Positions 20,468 through 29,384 of a stretch of DNA of 64,000 nucleotides are shown in pieces (within the stretch, counting starts at the first letter, position 1; each line of letters starts with the position of its first letter). Source of the stretch: Atriophallophorus winterbourni (lineage: Eukaryota; Platyhelminthes; Trematoda; Plagiorchiida; Microphallidae); the NCBI GenBank assembly GCA_013407085.1, contig JACCGJ010000352.1:186001-250000 (forward strand), given 5' to 3'. The position numbers were made by a program, and so were the translations under genes. Under the pieces are notes generated by a model that saw nothing but the letters and a program-made list of their open reading frames with translations, had not been told where the DNA came from and did no database searches.

Positions 20468-23364
20468 TCAATAAACAGGAATGCCATTATTATATAAATC
20501 ATTAGGTAGAACATTTGAATTAAGTAGATTGCGAATTTTATCAACGGTAAGAAATGAAGCTAGATGTGATTTGAATTCATTTAAAGAGGAACTGAGTCTT
20601 ATATATTTTGGAAGAAGATTCCACAGTTTAGCATATTTAGTCAAGAAGAAACTGTTCCTTACTTTAGTACGAAACCTTGGTAACTTTATAGTTTTTTCAC
20701 TGTTTCTCAAGCTATATTTAGAATCATGCTGTATATGAATATTCGAACGTATTTCCATATTATCCGTTGACAGTGTTTTAGAGAATAAGATGAGGTTATG
20801 CTTAAGTCTGCGAAACCATAGAGGATCGAGTTTCAGTTGTATACATCTTTCTCTATAAGATAGTTTGGTGGTATAACCGATTATTGATTTTGAGAAAGAA
20901 CGTTGTATCTTTTCTAAAACTATGCTATCGGTTTTATTTATATTAGTATATATTATGTTACAATAGTCAAAAATAGGAATGGTGAATAATTTATACATTT
21001 CTAGTTTACAATGAGGCTGAATTATAGATCTGTGTATAGTATTCATACTTTGTCTGGCTTTAGTAATAAGGTGGCGTATCTGTTCGTTGAAAGTGAGTGA
21101 TGAAGAATATCGGAATCCTAAATCACGCGTGCTATCAATCATTTGAATTGCGTTATTGTTTAGAAGGATTGAGTTATTTTGTATCGTGCATCTTATAGGC
21201 ATAAAATTAGATTTTGCTGTTGAGAACGTTAGACCATTATTTTTGGCCCAATCTGCAAGTGCAGCTAAATCATTGTTTAGTCGAGCTATATAAGTTTGTG
21301 CTTGATTAGCTGGGAAAGTGATGACAACTTTCATGTCATCAGCGAATAAGAACAGTTTGCTATGCGAAATGACGTTATGTATGTCATTTATATATATAAG
21401 AAATAGTAAGGGGCCTAATACGCTACCTTGAATCACCCCACTGGGAATAGGTAGGCTGCGTGATCTACGGCCGTTAACTTCAACAGAGTAAGTGCGATCA
21501 GTAAGAAAAGAAGTTAACCAGGAAAGAAGATTACCACCGATGCCATATGATTCAAGTTTCGATAATAATATCTTATGAGGAACAGTATCAAATGCTTTAG
21601 TTATGTCTAGGAAGACAACTACAACTGCCGAAACTTCCTCTATCGATGTAGTAATATAGTCGAGGTATTCAAGCTGACATGTAATGCATGATCTTTTATT
21701 TAGGAAGCCATGTTGAGCTTTAGAGAAGAAACTTGGAGATAAGTGATTTAAGATAGCTTTTTTTATTATTTTTTCAAGTAATCTAGATAGTATTGCTGTG
21801 TGGTTAATTGGGCGATAATTTGATACCGTGTGCTTCGAGCCAGATTTATGTCTGGGTGTAACGACAGAGTGTTTCCATTCTAAAGGGAAGATTCCAGATT
21901 CGATTGAAGTGTTAAATAAGTTCAGTAGAAGAAGTTTGAAATCGTCACCACCCATTCTGCAAATTGCGGGTGGAATGCCTGTTATGTCTGGCTTGAGACT
22001 GAACGTAGTTTGCTTGCAGACTTCATGAATGTCTTTCAGATGTATGCATATAGTGTTTAATACACTAGGTGATCGAAATGTTCTAGTCATATCTTTATAG
22101 ATGGAAGTATTGTAAGTAGTATTAAAATATTTAAGAAATTCTTCGCAGATTGTAATAGGGTCTGTTATTCTTATTTCTGCCGAATTATAAGTTCGATCCT
22201 GAATAATAAAATCTACTTTGCTGGTTGAGTTTACGGATCGTGATTTAAATAACTTGCTAAGTGATTTTAGCTTATCACAACTGTTCAGTGCTCTATTTTC
22301 TGATGCAATCAATGTGTGGTCTAGAATGAGTTTGTGGTCACTCAATAGTTCATAGGAACGTAAACGAGCAAAGATGTCATTATTGTTAATTGCAATTGTA
22401 GACCACTTTTTCATTTTCTTTTCCATTTTCTCGAGCCTAGTTTGTTTTATGCGTTTTCTAGAACTGCTAGCTTTATCGATTAAACTTATAATTTTCGAAT
22501 GGAAAGTCGAGGATATAGTTGGAAAATCATGTGAAAGAAAGAATTGAGACCAATCTTCAATCCTTATAAGTGTTGAAAGTAACTTCCAATCGATGAAACG
22601 GTGAAGAGTCTTGACCTCATTGGTAGCTTTGCAAGTGCATGATAGGTGGAAGGATAATATTTTATGGTCCCCATTAAAGGGGGAAGGCAATATTAGTAAG
22701 TTGTTTGGATCTATATTTAGAGTAAAGACTAAGTCAAGAATGTTGTCCTTTCTAGTTGGTCTATCAATAAATTGTTTGTAACCTAGTAAGTCAAGCGTTT
22801 TCATAAAATTTGTATGAGAGCTAACTTTACTTCGTTCGTGCCAGTTTAAATTAGGCATGTTAAAATCACCGGCTATAAGTTTATAACGTGCATGATGTAA
22901 AGACGTTTCAATGAAAGCTTGAGTTAATGTATTCAGATTATATGAAGTTGAGCCTGGTGGGTAGTAGATGCAGCCTATTAAAAGATCTAGTATAGGTAGT
23001 TCTATCCATAGTGAATCTTCAAGTTCTGTTAAATTCGAAGATGTTATACTATTAGCTTTAAATCTTGAATGCACATAAATAAGGCAACCACCACCTCGTT
23101 TCAGAGTGCGATTTCTCCTAAATACCTGGTAGTTAGGTATCATGAGTTTAGAGTCAGAGTGATCATCACGGGTCCAGGATTCAGTTATAAGAATAATATC
23201 TACAGGTTTAGAAGATAGGTAAGATTTTAGTATATGGATTTTAGGTATAATTGATCTAGCATTTATGACCAGAAAACGAACAATACAAAGATCGGAAGTT
23301 GAAGGATTTGGGGTGAGTGCATTAGAAAGTTTACTATGCTTAAAATTTAATTTATGTATTTTTG
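20468..23364 (-). CDS. Element 1 ORF2: endonuclease-reverse transcriptase polyprotein
   Basis: This protein nicks target DNA and reverse-transcribes the element RNA. From the first ATG (23143) it has 891 residues, but that ATG lies inside the endonuclease domain. The frame is open upstream to about 23377 and encodes the conserved endonuclease start (VINARSI, then ITESW) before the ATG. Later motifs are AGDFNMPNLNW and NGDHKILSF (endonuclease) and FLDITKAFDTV, SGVIQGSVLGP and FADDMKV (RT motifs A, B and C), all with catalytic residues. The C-terminal tail ends at a stop at 20468. ORF2 lies in the -1 frame of ORF1 and has no suitable ATG, so expression probably needs a frameshift or reinitiation. 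The given 5' limit is the first -1 codon after the slippery site. This copy could be active. Confidence 0.85.
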
Positions 23365-24480
23365 AAAAAAAGTGGTATTAGTGTTAAAGTATGGTTCATA
23401 ATTGGAGCGAGAAACATAAGGATTGTAAAATAAAGTTTGGGGAGTATAATTATAATAATAAGAGGGATACTGTGTAATAGTAGATGAATTATAATAAGGT
23501 TGAATATTACAAAAAGGTGTAGGAGGAGGTGATGAATGGTGATAGTTTTGCTTATATGATAGGGTGTTATTCGTTAAGAAACGAGATGTGTTAATACGGT
23601 TATTGAGACTGGGTGAACCACTTATATAATTAGTTGTCTGCATACGTTGTCGGTGAAGTGGTCTGATTAGTGCTTCTCTGTAAGTAGGAGGGTTTGGTAA
23701 GAGGGGTCGTGTTTGTCTTAGTTTAGGTAAACGTTGCGGGCGTAGATGCAGATCTCGAGTTACACTCACACCTTGTTTATCAGGTGCGGATGTCGAACTT
23801 TGGAAACTATTAGAGTTAATTTCTTTTACAGATTCACATTGCATTTGTTCATTGGTATCTGAGGTATTGTTACTAATATTGGAGCTGATAACTTTACGTT
23901 TTTTAAAGTTAAATTTTCGTTGCATGGGTGTTAAGTCCGGTTTTAGGACCACACCCGAGAACCTAGGAATACTTTTCAAAAGGTTTTTATTATCAAGTAA
24001 ATACAACGCAAAACTCTTATCTGAAAATTTTATTAAAATAGGAGTCCGTTGTTTAATTGTATTTTTACGGAGTCGAACTATAGTGAAACATTCAGTAGGG
24101 ATGCCATATGTCGAGAATATACATTTTCCTAAATCGTTTAAAGGGTAGTTATCTGCAATATTAAAGATGATAACATTTTTTGAGCGAGCTTCTCTTTGAT
24201 ATATTTCAGTGCTCATGGTTTCTATAAATTTATTTGCTTGAATCAATATATCGTGGTCTATACCAATATCAGAGTTCATGAGAGATAAGAGCGGTTTTAG
24301 AGAACTATAGTTCGATTTGCATATTGCTAGTTCGTTTTTAAGTTCTAACAACTCTGATTCTAATTTTTTTAGTTTATTCAGAATAATTGAAGTGTCACTG
24401 TCTAATCTGACAGTACAATTACTAGGCTTAGATAATTTACGTAGCTTAATTCGAGAAGATAATAAGGTTTTCGAGTGCAT
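23347..24480 (-). CDS. Element 1 ORF1: CR1-type RNA-binding protein
   Basis: This 377-residue frame precedes and overlaps ORF2. It has a Leu/Lys-rich, probably coiled-coil segment near residues 30-65 (LNKLKKLESELLELKNEL), then a fold typical of CR1/jockey ORF1 proteins (KNVIIFNI, IVRLRKN, TPILIKFSDK). The C-terminus is rich in Asn, Tyr, Pro and Thr. No zinc finger is seen, unlike ORF1 of element 2. The role is presumably binding element RNA during retrotransposition. It starts with an ATG at 24480-24478 and stops TAA at 23349-23347. Confidence 0.75.
   Translation of the reverse strand: MHSKTLLSSRIKLRKLSKPSNCTVRLDSDTSIILNKLKKLESELLELKNELAICKSNYSSLKPLLSLMNSDIGIDHDILIQANKFIETMSTEIYQREARSKNVIIFNIADNYPLNDLGKCIFSTYGIPTECFTIVRLRKNTIKQRTPILIKFSDKSFALYLLDNKNLLKSIPRFSGVVLKPDLTPMQRKFNFKKRKVISSNISNNTSDTNEQMQCESVKEINSNSFQSSTSAPDKQGVSVTRDLHLRPQRLPKLRQTRPLLPNPPTYREALIRPLHRQRMQTTNYISGSPSLNNRINTSRFLTNNTLSYKQNYHHSSPPPTPFCNIQPYYNSSTITQYPSYYYNYTPQTLFYNPYVSRSNYEPYFNTNTTFFQKYIN
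23365..23371 (-). promoter_or_regulatory. Candidate -1 frameshift slippery site (element 1)
   Basis: The heptamer T TTT TTT is in the ORF1 frame (ACT TTT TTT CAA) and a -1 slip leads directly into ORF2. The -1 frame opens only at 23377, after a TAA, and ORF1 stops at 23349-23347, so the overlap is 31 nt. No convincing downstream hairpin was seen in the AT-rich sequence. Confidence 0.5.
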
Positions 24481-24600
24481 GCTTTCACCGGAAATATTTA
24501 ATGGATTCAGCAGATATTATTTCAATGAGATTGAGTTAAAATATGTAACGAGAATACGTTGAATATAAGCAGAGCAAGTGTAATCAAAGAATTGGGATCA

Positions 24601-25040
24601 CGTACCAAATTCGAGCAGCCCGCGACCTTATCACAGTCGGTAGCCGTGACACGTAGAGTGCCATCTGAGATTCGTCCTCGGACCAATCCTCTTCGCAGTT
24701 TATGCCAATAACATACCGGTTCTCATCAAATGTAAGAACGTACTGTTCGCGGACGACATAAAAGTGTTTTGGAGGAAAAATAATCCGGGAGACTGCGAAC
24801 TGCTGCGGAAGGATCTGGACAACCTCCAGGTTTGGTCACAAAAAGAGGCCTATTTTTGAATTTCAAAAAGTGTCACATGTCAAATCTTGGAAAATATGTG
24901 GAGTTTCAGTATTTTTTGGTACACATAGCCTCTCTTGACCGATGGAACAAAAGGAATTTTTTGTTAATAAGCTACATCCTAGGGATGACGGGCTACTGGA
25001 ACTCAGTCTATCGCAACACAGCACAGAAATTTTTACTTTA
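24601..25040 (+). pseudogene. Old CR1-type LINE, continuation beyond element 1
   Basis: The plus strand resumes with RT motif B to C: a garbled GVPQGSVLGP region near 24655-24690, then ANNIPVLIKCKNVLFADDIK and DLDNLQVWSQK to about 24850. It then decays (LNFKKCHM). It follows on from the TDR block left of element 1, so the two halves were once one reading frame. Confidence 0.7.
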
Positions 25041-25123
25041 AAAGTCAATATTAAAGTTTCAAGATTCAATAATTTATGGTATAAAAAAGCTTGTAGGTGT
25101 AGAACTCCACAAGATATTTGATA

Positions 25124-25124
<1 letters not shown>

Positions 25125-25168
<44 letters not shown>
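25125..25168 (+). repeat. (TA)n microsatellite
   Basis: About 21 TA dinucleotides without interruption. Confidence 0.95.
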
Positions 25169-25170
<2 letters not shown>

Positions 25171-25529
25171 AAATAAATTGAGGCATTAGATAGATCGAGA
25201 ATTTGTAGATACAAAAAATGTCATGTATTGTCGCGGTATGGTGGAAAAAATATTTGTTTGAAATAAAGTCATGTTATACAAACGGGATGTGAGGTGGAAT
25301 TCCTGGGCATAAATGTATCCAATTTTTTCCTAAAAATCCCTTCACAAGATGATTGTACAACCACTGACGCTAGAACGTTCCTTAAGAAACAAACGCGCAC
25401 CAAATAGAAAAACCGACGGCAGTTCCAAGTGAATGTGGAATATTAAAAGCCAGTGGATGAGTACGTCTGACCCAGCTTGACCGTAGGCGAAATAGATGCC
25501 TCAGAGGGTGCATCTTTGAGTTGATTATT

Positions 25530-26964
25530 TCATAAGTTAGTATTCGGTCAAATCGAACCGTCTTCCAAGCAGTGTATCCAAATAAAGATGCATAAGTTGA
25601 TTCTCATATGTTTGGTTGCGGAGAAAGCCAACCATTTTATTTGCTATGTAATAAATATTCTCGAGCATCTTGATGTCCTTTTGTAGCCATGGTGCCCAAG
25701 CTTGCACTGAGTAATCTATCACTGGGTGAATATAAGGATTTATGCGCATGCCGAATGATTCACTAAAAAATGTCCGAAAATACGCCAAAGCATGCCTAGC
25801 ATGCGGCTAACTCGGTTGTACACTGCTTCGCATCACGTTTTTCTTAAGACTTACGCTAATCCATACGCCGAGGTCTTTTTCTTTGGATGTCCATTGCAGT
25901 TTTTTGATTCAAGGTTATATGAAAATGGGAAATCTGTGCCTATTGGCAACATTTCACAATTTCGGAAGTTGAAGACAAGTTTTTTCCCTGTGACAAGTTG
26001 TTGAATATATCCAAATCGCTTTTTACGTGCAAAAAGACCACGCTTGACGTGATTCGCATCAAAAATTTAACATCGTACGCAGATAACCATTTTCGCTGTG
26101 ACAAGTTTCGAAAGGTCGTTGATGTAGACCAGAAATAAAACCGGTCGAAGTACCGAACCATGTGGGACACAGCTAATGTCTTCGATTTCCCCAGAAATTA
26201 CACCATCGATACGTACAGTTGTCTTGCGATCAAGAAGGTAACTTCTCAGAGTGGTAAAAAGGCACCAATTAATACCAACATGGTGCAGCTTGCTCACGAG
26301 TATAGAATGGTCCACGCGATCAAACTCCTTTGATGTATCCAAGTAGTAGGTATGCACGCTACCACCATCATTAACTGCATGAGTGAAGTCGTCCATTCTC
26401 TCCAGTATGTTAGTCAAGCAAGAACGAGACTTCCGAAATCAATGTTGCTCTCTGGACAATAAGTTTTGGGCTTCGAGATTACTCACAATTCTTTCGGACA
26501 CAATTCGCTCAATAACTTTGGAAATCACTGCAAGGACATTAACAGGGCGGTAATTTTCTGGGTTATAACGAGTTCCACCTTTGTAGATTGGTGTAATGTT
26601 TTCTCTATTCAAATCAGTCGGTACAACACCTTCCCTCAAAGAGTGATTGAATAAATCACAAAGTGGTTCGCACAATTGATTGCCGCATAACTTCAGGATT
26701 GCGGGTGTGATTCCGTCAGCTCCTGGAAACTTGTTGATATTCAACCTGCGTATATGGTGCTGCAGTATTTCAGAATTGATGCATATATCGCATAGAGTCT
26801 CCGGCACAATGAGTGCTGACAATTCCGATGATTTTAATGCATCCTTGGGGGTGAAAACACGTGAATAATATCTAGCGAAAGCGTTGGCTGTTTCCAGCAC
26901 ATATTCAGTTAGTCCGTTTTCTGAGATTATCGGAAAAACACCGGGTTTTTGCTTCGTAGTCTTG
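25530..26964 (-). pseudogene. CR1-type LINE ORF2, RT and C-terminal part (decayed)
   Basis: On the minus strand the frame 26993-26439 holds FPIISENGLTEY, FPGADGITPAILKL, ENITPIYKGG and NYRPVNVLAVISKVIER. A second frame, 26417-26067, gives YYLDTSKEFDRVDHS and VPHGSVLRPVLFLVYINDL. The FADD box has become SAYD (near 26080), removing a catalytic Asp. The tail APWLQKDIKMLENIYYIA lies near 25660. Frameshifts separate the pieces. The upstream part of the same copy continues at 28329-28560, because a piggyBac element is inserted at 26965. It is most like the element 3 family. Confidence 0.8.
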
Positions 26965-28328
26965 TTAACCTTCCTCCACCTAAAACCTCTCATAGTACAC
27001 GGAGTACTAAAATGGGGTCATATTTGACCCCAATCGTTTTTTTGTATTTAAACATGTTATTAAGGTTCTGCAATGGGATGAAATGAATAAAAACTATATT
27101 CTAGAGACTTTAAAGCTTTATTTTCAAATATTCATCAACTAAAATCTATATTTATGGAAAGAAAAACAAAATTTAATAAAAGATAAACTGATGGTTACAA
27201 ATAATTAAGCATGACAGTTTACACAATTTGTTACATTGGATTCTGTATGTTCAGGGCAAATGAATGCAGAGCATAACGAACATTCAACACTATATTGGGT
27301 GTCTTTCGTCCTTGGGCAGAACGCACAGCGATTTCTTTTCAATTTTTCGTGAACATCTTCCAAACTTCTCTTATTGAAGCTAATTTATCGAAAACTCTGC
27401 GCTCCTAACGAGTTTCATGATTATCTGTTCTAATGAAACGCGATATTTTTTGGAAAGCTTCGCGTCCCATTGTGGTCTTAAAAATTGGTCGGCAAAATGC
27501 GCCGTCATCTCTCCAAACACAATTAATTGATTCCTTTCTTCCTCTTGTTGCTCCGAACAAAATTAGGATTCCAATAAAAGCATTCAGTGATTCTCTCTTC
27601 AATTTCCATTCAGTATGACCGAGTTGTGCTGCCTTTTTTTCAGAACAATCAACTATCATATTGAAAATACTATCATCAAAAAGTAGCTGAAATGCGCTTA
27701 TTGGCGTCTCTATGTTTTTGCTGATAGCTGTAAGTCCAGGTGTCACTCGGAGAATATTTCGTCTCAAAGTTCTTCGTTGAGCTGAGTGGGGAGTTCTTCT
27801 CCATTTTGTTCCATCTCTTGAGGTTATGTTATTTTCATCATCATATTCATCTGAGTCTTCTTCATAAGTAGAAGAGGAAGAATCATCTTCATTAGGCAAG
27901 ATATTGTCTTCTATTTCTGAATTTTCATCATGAATAAGTTCTTCTTCACTATCAACCTCCGAATCGGATTTATATAACGTTTCTTGTATTTGTTCATCAC
28001 TAAGATATATATACCAGACATAACTGGGTAATATTATCTGAAAAAATTATAAAAATTAAAAATTTCTGTAATAAATAAATTTTTAGGACAATATTTGACA
28101 TCAACACATTATCCTGAAATGGGGTCAAAAATGACCCCACACACTTAAAAACGTCATAAGTAGTAAAATAAAACAAGTATTCAATTGGTACTGCTTGTCA
28201 ATGTTTTACACATAATTTTAGGAAAGAAATGATAATTTTGGATGAATTTAACCATTAGTTTAGCAGTTATTGCAAAATTACATACTCTGGGGTCATTTCT
28301 GACCCCATTTCAGGTCCAGGAAGGTTAA
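26965..28328 (-). mobile_element. Internally deleted piggyBac-type DNA transposon with TTAA target duplication
   Basis: TTAA lies at 26965-26968 and 28325-28328. The ends are inverted: CCTTCCTCCACCTAAAA on the left against CCTTCCTGGACCTGAAA (reverse complement) on the right. The reading of the host CR1 pseudogene runs straight across once the element and one TTAA are removed (RTVN then KTTKQKPGV). Three 18-bp palindromes of the form GGGGTCA-4N-TGACCCC lie at 27014-27031, 28121-28138 and 28289-28306. Inside are the N-terminal and C-terminal parts of a transposase without its catalytic centre. Confidence 0.9.
27205..28020 (-). pseudogene. piggyBac transposase, truncated and internally deleted
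   Basis: The N-terminal part (28020-27408) starts without an ATG at LSDEQIQETL, followed by an acidic Ser/Asp/Glu stretch. It then gives the piggyBac-typical FQLLFDDSIFNMIVD, LNAFIGILILFGATRG, FKTTMGREAFQKISRFIR and TDNHETR. A TAG at 27407-27405 follows, then ERRVFDKLASIREVWKMF. After a frame change, KRNRCAFCPRTK and the C-terminal cysteine/histidine cluster (ECSLC, FICPEH, NCVNC) end at 27205. The region with the catalytic aspartates is absent. The protein cannot be functional; the copy would need a transposase from elsewhere to move. Confidence 0.85.
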
Positions 28329-28560
28329 CAGTTCGATAAAGCAGTTTGGGATTCCGCTGCATTCTTACTGCCAGTTGAAGCTGGTGTTATTGTGTCCTCT
28401 CGGATGAGGTTTGTGACTTATTTCCCAAATTCGCGAAAGTTTGCCCAGGTCGAATCAGTTCTCGCGAACCTGTGAATAGCCTATGCGAAATTTCGCTTGT
28501 TTAACCATTTTCTAGCCCGACTGCGAATTCTTGAGTGTGGTTCTTTGCTATTAATTTTCA
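28329..28560 (-). pseudogene. CR1-type LINE, part upstream of the piggyBac insertion
   Basis: On the minus strand MQRNPKLLYRTVN ends exactly at the TTAA, and further upstream words such as WLNKRNFA and a Trp/Arg-rich linker occur in broken frames. This is the linker before the RT domain. Confidence 0.65.
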
Positions 28561-28664
28561 GGACATATTAAGAATTGAAATCTATCATGTTGATGATGTA
28601 ATCTGTCAGGGTTGTGCAATGCGAGTCCTAAAGTGAATTTCCGGTAGGTTCTGAAAACAGAAAT

Positions 28665-28780
28665 TTCTTTGCATTATAAATACGTACATCACACTCACAA
28701 TGGAATATGCAGTTCAAGCACGGTCATCATGGATTAAAAATGTTGCGACTTCGCAAAAATATACCATCCAGCTACTAAAC
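28665..28780 (+). pseudogene. CR1-type LINE tail fragment
   Basis: The plus strand reads NTYITLTMEYAVQARSSWIK, like the TYIHPTMEY...W tail block of the CR1 copies at 56 kb and 61 kb. It is about 100 bp long. Confidence 0.55.
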
Positions 28781-28917
28781 TTGTCGTTGGACTCAGCCGG
28801 AAACCATCAAACTAATCAAAACCCTAAATTCATGCTATTATCCACGTCGTCGTCTCCGGCAGGAATAACGCAAAACTCCATCTACAATGCTTCTTTAATC
28901 TACGGTGCTCGCATAAG

Positions 28918-29300
28918 TCAAGTTCAGTTCAGTTCAGTTCAGTTTGCACAGGACAGTATGTGGCTAACGAGCCAATCGTGCGTCCAGAATTTCTTTCGGT
29001 GGAAAGCTGCAGAGAAGCAACCACCACTGCCAAAGCGTTTTTTCTTATTGTGATTTGGATATCCTCGACGATCGCGCCGCCAAGGGATAAGCCAATCGAG
29101 CGTCCAGAATTTCCGTCTGTGGAAAGCTTCAAAGGAGCGCCCACCACTGCCAAAGTTGGTTCATTTTCCTCTGGTATTCTCGTCGTATGCGAAGGTACGT
29201 CCGATGTTTTCCAAGCCGTCCTTTGGTCCCAGAATTTGTAGCTGCGACTGAGAAAAACGGAAAGGGTTTCTCTTCACCAAGCCGGTGAGAGGTTAGCTAT
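28918..29300 (+). repeat. Repeat C, one and a half units in tandem
   Basis: TTCAG repeats, CAGGACAGTATGTGGCTAAC and CGTCCAGAATTTC are followed by a second partial unit near 29085 (CCAATCGAGCGTCCAGAATT, CACCACTGCCAAAG repeated). Frames through it are chance openings. Confidence 0.7.
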
Positions 29301-29384
29301 GGAAAATTGGTGCGTACATTTAAAACATGACATTTAAAACGAGGCATTATATAACAGGATTTTTTTGTTTTTTTTAAATTGTGG

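Larger units (their letters stand above)
19946..24600 (-). mobile_element. CR1-type non-LTR retrotransposon, element 1, apparently intact
   Basis: A full element in minus orientation with ORF1, overlapping ORF2 and a 3' UTR of about 500 bp ending in TTTA tandem repeats (plus strand AAATAAATAAATAAAT from about 19949). The 5' leader is short (about 24481-24600). It is inserted within the RT domain of an older plus-strand CR1 copy. All catalytic motifs of ORF2 are present and neither ORF is interrupted. The 5' boundary is uncertain by some tens of bases and no clear target duplication was seen. Confidence 0.8.

Noticed and set aside
23300..23364. Hairpin downstream of the element 1 slippery site
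   Set aside because: Only weak AT pairing is possible; it was not reported as part of the signal.
28929..29241. Opposing open frames of 74 and 93 codons
   Set aside because: They are readings of the tandem repeat C units on both strands, not genes.
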